NCBI GenBank assembly: GCA_015179125.1
Contig: WHVA01000023.1
Span: forward strand, 62,001-126,000
DNA length: 64,000 nucleotides
Reading direction: 5' to 3'
Source of the DNA: Gautieria morchelliformis
Taxonomy: Eukaryota > Basidiomycota > Agaricomycetes > Gomphales > Gomphaceae
Under the pieces are notes generated by a model, which saw only the letters and a list, made by a program, of their open reading frames with translations, did no database searches and was not told the DNA's origin. Numbering within the stretch: position 1 is the first letter of the stretch; each line of letters starts with the position of its first letter. This document shows positions 11,601-23,824 of this stretch, in pieces. Both the position numbers and the translations under genes were made by a program.

Positions 11601-14600
11601 CTTGGCGACAGCCACTGATTCCCAGATTCTTGCTATGGGTGGGGGACCGACATTACGCGTTGAGGCTGTTGCATCTGAAGAGCGAGGTTCTCTGGAGGAG
11701 CGACCTCAAGTCTCTCTCAAATCCCGCGAAAGGATAATCAGTTCGCTGCAATCCTCAGATTTAATGTTGTCCTTGTTGGTTCTTATCGCTCAGCACCGTC
11801 AAACATGCGTATATACTGCACCGGAGGACCATCTCAAGTCGATTGCTAGCTCATACGATGCGGTATGCCGCCTATTTGTCTCATGAAACGACGTATTTAT
11901 GCGTCAGATGTGCCTCAGGTGCAGGGAACTTTGTTTCAATACATCGAACTACTGTCGTCACTTCTTTCCCCCGACGCGTATGCTTCTCTCTTGCCCTCGG
12001 TGTATAATCTGTGTTGCGATTACGCAATCGATTTGCCTGCGGTAATGGAGATTTATAGGCCAAAGCTTCATGCCGCAATATTCGTCAGAAGCTTCCTTGA
12101 TAATTTATATTCTGTTGATTTATTCTGGCACCTTTAGTCTCATACACTCGCACTCCAAGAGAAGAACGACGTTAACAAACTGGCAGATACCACAGAGGCT
12201 GAAAAGCGCCTGAAGGCTAAGATCCTTCAACAAAAGAAGACCCAGGATCAGTCTCCTGCCCTCGCCAATTCGGACCTTCCAAGAGAAGGGAGCCCAGCGG
12301 CCGTAATGGCAAGCAACGCTGGGACTCCTGTGGAGGTGTGTGTCTGGATTGTATGAGGATTTTTTGCCTTTTCATGCAGTCATTGACAGAACGAGACGCC
12401 TTGGCTGCCGATGCTTGAGCCTCTCATCGCAGACGTAGCGAAGGTTCTGCCACCTAAAGCTGTTCAAGTGATCGGGTGTGTCAAATAGCATAGGCAGGAT
12501 GGTATTCCACTCACCACGTCGTTTAGGCCCGCTTTCTACGTGACCTTCTGGCAAATGTCCCTTTATGACATCAACCCTCCGTTTAGTCGCTATGACCAGG
12601 AAAACACGCGTTTACGCACACTTAGTAAGGAGGCCAACGACAATATCCTAGCACTCAAGGATGTTTCGGCCAACAAGGCCAGACGAGAAAGGCTCAACAG
12701 CACCATCGACTCGTTATCAAGAGAGATGAGGGATCATATTATCGCACGGGAATTTACTATCAAACGGTTGCAACGCGAGAAGTCGCATTGGTTTATCGTT
12801 ACCGGTACAGTCATGCTTGACTTGGATCTTTGACCATTGACGAGCGATGGGTATCTCAGATCGTGCAGATCTAGCAACACAAATTATCCAGTATTGCATT
12901 CATCCACGTTCCTTGATCTCGCCGATGGACGCCGATTACTGTGTCCAAATGATCCGGACTCTACACGGAATAGGAACCCCGGGTTTTTCCACATTGATGT
13001 GTTATGACAAGGTAAAATTTAATATGCCGATTAAGCCCTGGCATTGACCCTTCCCAGCTTTTGGGCGACCATGTCTCCACCGTTGTATTCTCATGCACAG
13101 CAAACGAAGCTCGTAGCTATGGTAAGTTTGTCGCATTAAGCCGCATTCAGGTTACTCATTTATCTTCATAGGGCGATTCATCCTCGGTATTCTGCGCGAC
13201 CTCTCCGCCTGGCATAAGGACGAAAAAACATATCTTCAAGATAACAGGGACAAACGCGGGATGATCCTCCCTGGCTTCCAGCGAGGCAAGCAAGAAAAAA
13301 AATCGCTGTCACCTGAAGACCTGTACGACTGGGAGAAGTTCAAGCAGTTGCACAACAAGTGGCACAAGAAACTTGCTGTTGTACGTGCTCAGTTATGATT
13401 TCCTCCTTAAACGATCTATGAGTTCACCCGCTACTCTAGAATCTTTCAGCGTGCCTGGCCTCTGCTGAATATATGCATATACATAACGCAATTGTCGTCT
13501 TGCAGGAGATTTTGCCTGTATTCCCTGTTTCAGCTGTCAACTCTGCCAGTGGGAAAGCCATCTCAGAAGCAATGGCTAAATGCATCGAGGTTGAACACCG
13601 CGAAGACCTGAAGATTTTAGCGGGTGCATACAACGCTCGGTTTTTAAAGGCCAAGGCGATATGGGAGGCACCCCAAGTTCCTACGACCAATGTTTCGAAG
13701 GTATTCAGCTTTGTCGAACTGCTATTGTCACTCAGACGTAAATTTTAGACCCCGTCTGTTCGACCAAACCACGTCTCCGGCACGACTTCATCGGCGGGTG
13801 GCCTTAATGACCACTCCCAGCCTGCTAGTTCCACGCCTGTTAAGCGCCCTGCTCTCCTAACCCCGCCCAATCCGATTCGTACAGGCAATGGAACTATTAG
13901 CGGTGATACGAAGACAGATAATACTGGCCTAAATGGTGGAGGTGATACCGCTGAAGGTGAGAAGGCAGCCGCAATGAAACTGGCACTTGAAAGGTCAGGA
14001 TGATGCCTTACGTGCTACTTTGAGACCTGTGCTCAGCCAATTCGTAATAGTATTCCTCGACCAGAAGTAGTCAAGCGCATTCGTCCAGACAACAGGAGTG
14101 CTACATCGACACCCAAACCAGAGGATGCCGGTATGGCGGAAACAGTAGTTGTTTTACCTGGCCCCAATAATCAAACGACATCTTCCGACACAAAGATGCC
14201 ACCTTCTAAGCCTGCTCGCCCAGAAGCCTCTCCTCTACGGGCCTCTACAGCTTCGCCACACGTGGCTATTATCCAGGCTGACAACGATACTGCGAAGTCC
14301 TCAATACAGCCAAGCGACGCCAGACTACCAGTGAAAGAGGTGAGGCCCCGTTCCCCACAACAGATGAACACGACGCAGTTGCTTCCTTCGAAGGAGCCTC
14401 CCCAGTCGCCACGTAGCCTCCGAGTTGCCGATGACGCGCACTCTCGACCTGTCCCGCAACAGCAAGACATGCCACCTCCTTCGGCACCAAGCTCAACACC
14501 TTCTGCACAAGAATTGAGAACTACCGCTAAGGTCCTCAGTCAGCGCGGGGACGAACGGTCTGAAAATAAAGCATCTCGCAATGGCGACATGCATCCTCTT

Positions 14601-16101
14601 TCAAGACCCCCATCTCGCCCGCCTTCTAGAGGATCGGCGCGTGGCACCACTCCGCCCCCCAGTCGACGGCGCAGTTTGTCCCCAGTTCCTCGAGGCCCTC
14701 CGTTTGAAAACCGTGTTGAGCGCCCTGTAGAAGTCGACCGATCTGACAGAAGCTCCGGTCGCGTCTTTCCCCCACGTCAGGATCGCATTCAGCGTCCAGG
14801 CATGGATGCTGATCGGATTGACCGAAGCCCCCGAGATCGTGCCGTCAGTAGTGGCAGAGAAATTGATCGCATCAGGGACCCAGACCGCGATCGTGACCGC
14901 GAAAGAGACCGCGAACGGGAAAGGGAGCGCGAACGTGATCGTCACCGCCGAGATTGGGAGAAGGACAAGGGACGTGATCACAGTGTGTCTCGCAAGGATC
15001 GGGAAGCACCTGTTGGCCGTGAGCCACCTTCACATCCCCGCAGGGACACCCTACCGGACGATCTACCCACTGGCCCCGATCTATCACGGAATAGGTCGTT
15101 TTCCGGTGGTACCGTTGAAGATCATCTGGGCAAGAGACGCAGAGGCCCTGATGAGGACGTGCGTGTCACGCTTTTAAGCTTGATTATGTGCTGATTATTA
15201 CAATCCAGACGGACAGAGCGTCAAAACGTAGCACTCGGCACAAAGATGCCACTTATCGTGATGATCGAGGATCTCGTCACAAAAGCGAAAGGGGGGAGCG
15301 TGAACGTCCAAGAGAATCCGAGCGTAGTAGGCGGCGGGACCGCGAAGTTGATGGCGGGTCACAGGGAGACGGAAGGGGCCTACCAGAAGGGCACGAACGG
15401 GTAAGGTTATGTCTTGTCTTCACACGACCTTTGAACCCTGACCGCAAACGCCTGCACTAGCCCTCAGAGACATCTCGATCCGAATCATCGGTGGGAAGCA
15501 AACACGCCCCGGCTCCGCCATCTGCTCCGCGAGCCATGGCAGACACACCCGCCAGGCCATCCCGTGGTGATTTCAACCACATGCGAGGAGACTCTCGTGG
15601 ACGTGGGTGGTCTGGACGTGATAACGGGCCACCACCGAGCGGTCATCCCAGTGGCCATCCCAGTGGCGGCTCACACAGCCGCGCTGAAAGCTCCGGACAT
15701 TCCCTGAATGGTTTACGGGGTCGCGACGATGAACCACCTCGTTCTAGCCACTTTCCTGGAACTGCACCTCGCAATGAGCTGCCACCTTTTAATGGTGATA
15801 GAGGCGGCATGTTTGCGAGAGATGAGGCTCGTCTCCATGAGAATCCCAGGAAACGGACTTTTTCAGGTACGACATCTAACGGACATTTGTCTTTTTAACG
15901 CTCACACTAATAACTACAGATCGTGGGAGAGAAAAGGATGAGGGTGAAGGAGGCGCGGAAGCTAACCAACCACCGAAGCGATTGAGGATCAATCGTACAT
16001 CGCGCTATGCTCTTGATGATGCAATGCAAAAATCGCTGGATTCCAGTAGACCGGATGCGAAAGGGGACAAAGGATTGGGTCGCACAGGAAGGAAGGACTG
16101 A
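8601..16101 (+). CDS. THO2: THO complex subunit 2 (THOC2/Tho2)
   Basis: Largest subunit of the nuclear THO/TREX complex, which couples transcription to mRNA export. The gene spans 7.5 kb with roughly twenty small introns and encodes about 2,000 residues. The start at 8601 leads through an intron at 8687-8743 into VEFLKPHLSDAAKYD. The middle carries strong THOC2 signatures: RWSLYGEWK, DREAKGVLRRLSTKN, KLCYSNPCIIFTNIIKQVES, NMGFDVLSYILMDAF and VLQELIYRMTG. The Tho2 domain follows, with SPMDADYCVQMIRTLHGIGT and HNAIVVLQEILPVFP near 12900-13530. The C-terminus (14130-16101) is low-complexity, with Ser/Pro stretches and an RD/RE repeat near 14880-14960. The exact number of N-terminal exons is uncertain. 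Confidence 0.92.
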
Positions 16102-16408
16102 GCGTCGGGGAAGTGTACAAGTATACCTGAAAGGCTTTTGTTTTTGTATTATCAAGTGAGAAATGCTGTGATATATATGCAGTGGTGAACTTTCGCGTGA
16201 CTGGCCCGGGAAGTCGTGATATATATACTAGATGACTACAACGTAGGTTGAACTTTGGTTGTATGGTATGTTGAATACATGATGATACGCTGCGGACAGG
16301 GGTCAATAAGATTATAAAGAGATCTACTGGAGCCGCGACACGGTTGAGCGGGAAGTCATGATGTGAACACGCAGACGTTAATTAAATAATAAAGAAGTCT
16401 ACCGGCAA
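16102..16408. other. Convergent 3' region between THO2 and GCH1, no gene seen
   Basis: About 300 bp of AT-rich sequence lies between the THO2 stop (+) and the GTP cyclohydrolase stop (-). It has no coding signal and probably holds the 3'UTRs of both genes. Confidence 0.6.
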
Positions 16409-17559
16409 TTATTTCTTGATCAATGTCAAGAACTCCTCCCTGGTTTTCTGTTGGGATCGAAAGCATCCTAACATTGTTGATGTAACGGTCACGGCGCCCG
16501 GCTTTTGAACACCTCGCATGGTCATGCACAGATGGCTATAGAGGGTTCATAGAGCGCCTGTAGATCATAAAATAGATACTCACGTGGCTTCCATAACCAC
16601 CGCGACACCTCTAGGTTTGATGGCCTCTTCCACGGTCAAGGCGATCTGGCGAGTGAGACGTTCTTGTACTTGCAGTCTACGACTGAAAGTCTCAGCGATG
16701 CGTGCCAGCTTCGAGATGCCTAGTACAAGGCGGTTTGGGATGTAGCCGATAGATACCTCAACGCGAATTGAAGCCATCAACGAGGAACATGACCTGACGG
16801 GACCAGCAGATACTCACCTTGCCTGTGAACGGCACAAGATGATGCTCACACAGGCTAGAAAATTCGATATCCTTAACGATGACTAGTTCGTCGTGATCTT
16901 CGGCGAACACGGCGTCATTAATAACATCTACGGCAAAGGTTGTCGAATATTGAGCCGAATCCTGGGCAAAACAATGAAAGGGATGGCCTTACCAGATAGC
17001 CGCTCCTCATATCCTCGAGTCATCCAAAGGAGTGCTTGAGCATATCGCTCTGGTGTTCGGAGAAGACCATCTCTATCTGGATCCTCGCCAATTCCTTCGA
17101 GGATTGTGCGGACTGCAGAGGCCAGTTTAGCGTCGCGAGCAAGGCGTTCAGCAGGTGTTGAGTTCAGACGGGAAACGGTGGACTTTGCTTAATTCATATT
17201 TTTTTACATGAAATGTCGCGCGCAAGTTATGAAGAGCGAGTCGACTTACCCGGCCAACCAAGTCCATTGACATCAGGGAAGGATGGCGGGGTGGTGGCCG
17301 ACTGATGAAGAGGACTGCTTACACCGGAGGCTGGACGAAAACCATAGCCATCATATACTGGTGGAGGGCGCGGGCGGACATGCTGGAGCTCTTCCCTAAT
17401 TGCACCTCTTGTCTCCTCCGTGGTAGCCTCCCTGCGGTCCTGTATGTGAGAAGACGCTGCTTCTAGCATGCCTGCTGCGGCCTGCTTCGATTGGAGGGCC
17501 TTATATTTATTGATACCGTGCTCAAGGGCCGCTGCGTGAGAGGCTGAGGGACTCGACAT
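16409..17559 (-). CDS. FOL2: GTP cyclohydrolase I
   Basis: Converts GTP to 7,8-dihydroneopterin triphosphate, the first step of folate and pterin synthesis, in the cytosol. The catalytic domain is complete: [20 protein letters not shown], then [16 protein letters not shown] with the zinc-binding Cys and His pair, [20 protein letters not shown], and [14 protein letters not shown]. It ends EEFLTLIKK at TAA 16409-16411. An N-terminal extension of about 110 residues, rich in Ala, Pro and Ser, precedes the domain. The start is taken as the ATG at 17559; a further eight codons are open upstream but begin with GTG. About four introns. A CACGTG box lies 22 bp upstream (17581-17586). Confidence 0.95.
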
Positions 17560-17771
17560 TTTCCTCTCAGTTGACGACGTCACGTGAAATTATCGCCACC
17601 GCTTCGGCAAGCGAGCGTGTCACATTCAGTCACTGCCAACTTATTGCTGCGAGACTTTCCTGCCAAACTGTTCGATTTTACTTGCTACAGCTGGGGGCCA
17701 GGCAGCCATAACGTACACATTCTCCAACTGTTACACCAGATACACCAGCCTGTTACGTTACATGTTTTCAA

Positions 17772-20700
17772 TTAGTTTCCAGTTCGTGGCGTATGATCCA
17801 CGAATGTCAGTAGCCCATTGCGCATCACCGCATCCAAGACTCCGGGTTCTTGTGGTGGTTGCTCCGTCTTATCGCGCAAACTGAACATGGCCAAGAGAAT
17901 ACCGACGTCCTTGATGCCCAACATCAGGGACGGCACTTTTGTCTGTACAAATCGTCAGATTGATCTTTGTGCCAATCCTCCTCACGCACCAAAATGTCTG
18001 CGTTCACAAGAACACCCAGCAAGTTGTTGGATTTGGCAAAATCAACAGCGCCTGCCACGCTTCCGCATCGTCTGTCGGACCTGTCAGCTTGCAGCGAACA
18101 GCTAAAATCGGCGTCCAAAGGCCAATTCCAAACACCGCAGTCAGATGCGAAGAACACAGCGTCTGCGCAGCATCCCATGTTGTGAGTACCCTTTCACAAA
18201 AACAAGAATAGACCCATACAATTAGGTTGCTTCCAATTCAAGGCAGCGCAGACATCCGGTGCAAATGACGAGAAAACTAGCTTCCTACGTTGAGGTTCTC
18301 TCCCAATGCCTTGGCGCTCCCCGGAACTTGTCGATTCTGCCAAGGTGCTGTAGACAGTGGAAAGAACAGCATCGACGAAAGTGTTAAGATCGTGGCTACG
18401 GCTGAGGTATAACTGCGCACGCAGTGCTGCACTGGGATACGCCAATTCAATGCTGAGCCCCAGCTCAAGCGGCAAGAGCTGGTCCAAGACACATCTGAGT
18501 TCCACCAGTGACAAGAGACAAACAAGCTACACACCTGCAGCAAATCTTTGAGGGGAATTATGCGAGTGCTAAGGGACTGTGCCCATTCGGATGTCGAAGT
18601 TGGTCGGTTATGATGTGTATCGTGAAGAAGGTTCTCCTTTTCTGCAATTCGAACGAGCTGCGCCAATGTCAAGTCCGCCACGCCCAAGTCCACAGCACCA
18701 TCAAAGGGAAGGGTCCACCTTGAAAATACGACTGGCACCATGTCACGAGTCACCTGGATGACAGCATGGACATAATCCCCCCGCAGTGACGACAGCGCCA
18801 TGCAACCTGTTCCGGCACCTAGAGTGAGGGACTGAATGGATGGAGAGGTGTGGGTGGAACTGGTCATGCGTTGACCAGCTCGAGGCGTTTTGGTTCCTTT
18901 TCCAGCAGCTGTTGTCGACATCGATTTCCAGTAGGTTTCCACGGCGCCGCCGATTTCCAAAGTGACATCGTGAAACGGCGAAATTATGCAAACTTCGAAC
19001 GATATCTGCCGCCCCAATGAATCAAACCCACAGCTAGCGCTAATGAATGCTTACTTGTCCAATGACATGCAATCGGTGATCCAGCACGGGGAGAACATAA
19101 GCAGACCGAGTCGAGATGTTGTCGAAAGTGGCCGGCAGTGCTACTGCCCGACCGAGAGTCCTAGAACCGAAGCTAGGGTACACAGAGAATTCCAGGGATA
19201 AGTCGGCGAGGCTTTGTAATTGGAACGTGAAGACCTGAACCGAATCTTTCCGTTTGAGGGGAAGAGATACTGCGTGGTGTGCAGACGATGTGTCGCGTAA
19301 CGATGTCATGACCAATTTTAATGACGGGGCTGCTTGAGGGTATTCAAATGTTGTTGTACCCACTATCCGAGGTATCAATTGTATTGCGGAAGCTGGGTCA
19401 TGTTCTGAGCCCCCTTTTACCAACGGGTGACCTAGCGTTACCTGTACAAGGATGTTCTTGTCCAGATAATTATGGCCGTAGATGCGAAATGGAATGATGG
19501 GTGGAGGAAGCGATAATGTGGGTATATGATCAGTGTCTCCATCGCCTGATAGATCAAAGTCTGAAAGTGGGGATATTGAGACTGGACTTCGGACACCTGT
19601 GATATCGGTCCCGGGTGAGCGAGACAGTGCCACGAGTAACGCATTGACACATCCCAAATGACCATTCCAAGCAGCGTAAAATACAGCTAGCCGCCCAGTC
19701 TCGTCTCGCGTATAAGCTTTACAGCCCGCATCGAGAAGAACCCTGAGGCACGCTTCATGGCCATTAGCAGCGGCATGAAATAAAGGCGTCCATTCGTTGT
19801 ATTTATCACTGACGTCGCAGCCTTCCTGAGTGACCAGAAGCCTACAGACGTCAGCATGCCCTTGGCCGGCCGCAAGATGCATTGGGTATTCGCCGTTACT
19901 GTTTGAAATGCTCTTCGCGCCGTGTTGTGTGAGGAGCAGTACAACTTCAACACGACCGAACTGACAAGCCAGAGACAATGGTATGAGGTCGGGCGTTTCA
20001 GCGGCTGGGGCCACGCAGACTCGACGATCAGACAAAAGAACTTTGACGCATTCAACGCTACCGCTGATGATGGCGTGGATAAGAGGACTATAGTTGTCCA
20101 TGTCAACACCATCAGGGGGTACACCAGCATCCAAGAGACGTCGAGAAACGGCGGCATGGCCGTTCATGGAAGCGTAATGGAGTGCTGAGCGACCATAGAC
20201 ATCGGCGCGTTCAACCTCGACGCCCTTTGAAAGGCACAACTCCACCAGCCGAAGGACACCGGCTATAGCAGCTTCGTGGAGACACGTTCGGCCATTAATA
20301 TCGTCAATGAAACGAAAATCAAAAGGAGTGTTAGGTGACGACATAATAATGTCTGCCAATAGAGGTGGCGCCTCGATAGAAGCCTTCCAGAGAATTCGGT
20401 TGACGAGTGTAGGTGTTCCTTCCTGACCCAAGAGGTTCTTGGCGTGAAGGACCAGATCGTGTACAGCAACATCGTCACCCACGGAGACCGCCTGGCGCAA
20501 GTTGGCCTCAAGGTCATTGAAAGCACTCATATGAGCCGTGCGTTCTAAGGTGATCTGATGGCTAAAAATCATGTCTGTGACGGCAGGGCCTTCAAATACA
20601 GGATCGATGGAGACATTTGTGATGTCGACAAGGCAATCGGTCACCGTATTCGAGAGATCGGCTAGAAGCTGGATAGGGAGTAAGTAACGAGAGGCACAAG

Positions 20701-21601
20701 AATATAGATGGCAAGTATGACGGACTTGTCGATTAAATACTGGTTGTACTTCTACTTGCCGAGCGAGATACAGCTCCTTGGTGGTAGATTTGGATCGCTT
20801 GTCCCACTTTTTGAGTATTTTTCGAAAGCCTACGGCATTGATTTCCACAAATTGCTGAGAAGAGCACATGTGTCACTGTGGCGAAGCAAAGCATCTGAAA
20901 TAACTCACCTGGAGTTTGCCAAGGTCTCGCTCCAATAACCGGAAGCCTTCCTCGACTGCTTTCCATTCCACGTGATCTTTTGCAGCCAGTGTATCATTTG
21001 CACCGTCTGGTAGAAACCTAGATGCAGCCGCTTTTCGTTTCGATAAGAGGGTTTCCAGCCGGAGTTTTAATTCAGCTTCTTTTTCCAAATAAAATGTGTT
21101 GATCTGGGAGGCTCGAGCCGGATGAGTACATGTAATCTGATGAGGACAAAGTGCACCTTTTCAAGCTCCCTTTCTAACTTGAAAAAGAAGGCTGCCTTGT
21201 GAGCCTGAAAAGCTGAGCCTCGCTCGTCATCATTGGATGTAGCAGGTAGCAAGGAAGCGCTGAGTGAGCCGGGTGTGGCTATTCCGGAAGAAGGCCATAA
21301 AGGCGGCTGCCTGTGGGGATGCGCAGACGCTGGATTTGAAAAATCTGCTGGACGGATTCCTACGGCCAATGCGGCAGCGTCGGAAGCAGGCCTGCTCTTG
21401 GAAAGAGAGCTAACAATCTTTTTCAAAAACTTGTAATCTAGATAGTACTGGGACCATCCTGGCAAGCGTCAGCAGAGATGAGGAAGCATACGCGACCCGG
21501 TAGACACTCACCTGGTATCCGCTGGGCTTGGATTTGCTTGCCAAACTAGACTACAAGCGTCAGTGTGTATCGAGGTATTCCAGGACGCTGCGCACCTTCA
21601 T
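17772..21601 (-). CDS. PHO81: Pho81-type SPX-ankyrin-GDPD protein (CDK inhibitor of the PHO pathway)
   Basis: Phosphate-signalling protein that, in yeast, inhibits the Pho80-Pho85 kinase. The start MK at 21601 is split by an intron from FGKQIQAQRIPGWSQYYLDY, the classic SPX opening. The SPX domain runs to about residue 230 (FEINAVGFRKILKKWDKRSK, TTKELYLARQ). Six or so ankyrin repeats follow, for example GRTCLHEAAIAGVLRLVELC, GRSALHYASMNGHAAVSRRL and EYPMHLAAGQGHADVCRLLV. The C-terminal third is a GDPD-like domain: SFEVCIISPFHDVTLEIGG, then YAVFFASDCG, ending near the TAA at 17772-17774. The GDPD fold in this family is generally catalytically inactive. Length is about 1,100 residues with several introns. 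Confidence 0.93.
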
Positions 21602-21695
21602 GATGTGAGCCCTTTCGTATGATCGTCCATTGGCTTATGGGAGCTATCGAAGTCTGCAAAGGGGTCAGACGGACATCGGTACCGGCGCCGTCTCT

Positions 21696-21723
21696 TATAT
21701 AATGCAATATGTGTTTCCACGTG
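21696..21723 (-). promoter_or_regulatory. PHO81: Candidate PHO81 core promoter: TATA box and CACGTG E-box
   Basis: On the minus strand a TATATAA-type box lies at about 21696-21703, roughly 95 nt before the ATG at 21601. A perfect CACGTG palindrome lies just upstream at 21718-21723. In yeast, PHO81 is itself induced through a Pho4-bound CACGTG-type site. The same logic here is inference from position and motif only. Confidence 0.4.
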
Positions 21724-22330
21724 CCAGTGGACCACACTATGGTAGACGAGACTCGCGGCGCCTCTTCTCAAGCAAGTTCCTTCGAATATCAATTGGAGAT
21801 AGAGCTTCTGCGCGCTGAGAATTCTCTTGATAATGGAGAAACATGGTTTTTCTTCTTCCTGGCCCTATGTAAGATACATGAGTCCAATCAACATGTATGA
21901 TCTAACTACATTCAACTCTATCCCCGCATGAGCTCCCAGGTGTGACCCTGAGCCGTGCGGGGTGGCGCGTTGTCTTCCAGTTGTTACGCTGGCTTGTGGC
22001 CTCGTGTCCTGTAGCCTTGGGGGAGAGAGCGTTCGCAGTGATCTGGCGCGTCGCTAAGTAATGGTGTACTGTCATCACTGCGTACTGGGGGTCTCCGCTT
22101 TTGCTGTTTGTTGAGCAGACGTGGCCGATTCGGAGTTGGATTAGCAACGAGCTGCTGCATAGCTTTGCGAAGGCCGGCATCGACGTGAAATGGCGGATAC
22201 GCATACCTCGGCGACGTGGAAATTTTCCGAGGCTCCAGCGCCGTGACGACCAGCGCGCAACGGAGAAGACGAAAGATGCAACGTCGCACCTACACCCCCT
22301 TTAATCATCTACCCCGATCGGGCAGATCCT

Positions 22331-23080
22331 TTGAGCAGGTGGAGCGCAAGCCTCAGGAATAGCGAACGCCATCAGGTGGAACGCGCACGAAAGGCGCCAA
22401 GTCGTGACCGAACCGCGCATGGCTATATGCCCCAGGAATGGGCGTGCCATACCCGACAAATCGCTGATGCCGCTAAGCAGACGGTGCAGGATATGCACCA
22501 AGTCGTGGGCCGACATCGCATTATCATCTGTGCCCAGCGTGCAGAGCTATTTAACGAAGAAGAACAGGCCCGCAAAGCCCAAGAAATCGCGGACGCCGCC
22601 ATGCAGCAAAGGCGCATAGTCGTGCCAGGACTCAACTGCCCCGAACAGACAGAAGAATTTAAAGGAGGCTTGGTTTGCAAGGCCCCAGATATCACGGACG
22701 CCGCCAAGCAGAACGATCAGTACGTGCCGGCCCCCGTCGAAGAGCTCGAACACTCCCGTAACCTGAAAGCTTTCGATCGCCCGCTCAGTACCTATAGATC
22801 TTTTACACCTCGCGGCTGTCCTCGCCCTCAACCAGAAGGGCACGGACGCCCAGTTGATCGCCCGCATCAAAGAACACCTCGATAGTCACGTTGGTCTGGC
22901 AGACCACCCTCGCTTTCAAGGCTTGTATACCAACCCTCGAGCCGCCGTAACCACCCCGCTACTGCCAAGCCACAGCCCTCTGAGCGAGTCCCCCTCCCGT
23001 TGACCTCTCCAGCAGGATTTGCCACGCCTGTTCCCTCCATTCTCGGCTCTCCCCTCTCAGACATGCCGTGTCCTACATGA
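22331..23080 (+). pseudogene. Degenerate ORF with ADAAKQ-type repeats and SAP-like motif
   Basis: An open stretch at 22331-22885 contains three related repeats (RQIADAAKQTV, QEIADAAMQQR, DITDAAKQND) and looks helical. Coding sense then shifts frame near 22766-22800 into LLHLAAVLALNQKGTDAQ and LIARIKEHLDSHVGLADHPR. This resembles the SAP-like DNA-binding helix pair found in many Agaricomycete transposon-associated ORFs. The two parts are not in frame and no convincing splice site joins them. No terminal repeats were found. The function is unknown, and it may be a retroelement relic. Confidence 0.4.
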
Positions 23081-23640
23081 ATTCTTGAGAATGAGGCCAG
23101 ATCACCCCTACATTCAACCCGGGTTCGTCCCCCAAATCTTCGGTGGCTCTCAAGCTCCCTCTCCCACATTCTCGCATGTTTTATTCCAGCCTCCCCTCTG
23201 CCCCGCCCACCTTCTGCTCACTGCCACAACTCCGCGACCACTCATGCACCTCACCCACAGCTCACGGTTACCCATTTGGACCTCCCGAACATATGCCTTT
23301 TCAATTCATGCATTCCCTGGCTACCCTTCTTTCTCTCAACCCGTTGCCCCCAGGCCGTTTTGGCTACCCTTCATCGTCGCAGCCCGCTCCCTCTTCTGGC
23401 TAGCCCGCTTACCCTTCTTCCCCTCGTCCCACTCTCTCCTGGCTATCCTGGGGACCTTTGCCATCTCAACTTGGACTTTCCTCCAACGTTGACCCTACGA
23501 TATTTGGGCCTGCCAGACATGGTCAAGCGTCTGGGGGGCCATTGTTGTTCCACTAGTAGCTCGCTCTGTACAATAACAATGATAGATGTACTATCCACCT
23601 TCAAACTCGCTATATAAGACTCAGCAACTCACCGAAAAAA
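23081..23640 (+). other. Pyrimidine- and proline-rich low-complexity tract
   Basis: About 0.5 kb of C/T-rich sequence reads as Pro/Ser/Leu-rich peptides in several plus-strand frames (GYPFGPPEHMPFQF, SSPRPTLSW). It directly follows the SAP-like relic and is probably its decayed C-terminal, proline-rich part. No intact gene is visible. Confidence 0.35.
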
Positions 23641-23824
23641 TGGAAGAGCCCTAGAGGGCGCAAGCCCGCGTAGGTTACCTACATCTCATGGATTGTCTTG
23701 TTGCACCAAGTCACATCCTGTTGTCGTAAGTGGCCTTGGGGTGAAAGTAAATGCCCATCAACGTCTAGCATTTCGCACCAGTCCCAAAGAAATACTTGTA
23801 AATTAATTGTGAAATGAAAGAGGA

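Noticed and set aside
14601-14981. Minus-strand open frames opposite the THO2 C-terminus
   Set aside because: They mirror the low-complexity RD/RE and Ser/Pro coding of THO2 and have no independent support.
17557-17583. N-terminal extension of GTP cyclohydrolase by eight codons to 17583
   Set aside because: The extension would begin with GTG. Nuclear fungal genes start with ATG almost without exception, so the ATG at 17559 was chosen.
19687-20526. Alternative frames across the PHO81 ankyrin region
   Set aside because: They overlap the clear ankyrin frame and match no known repeat pattern.
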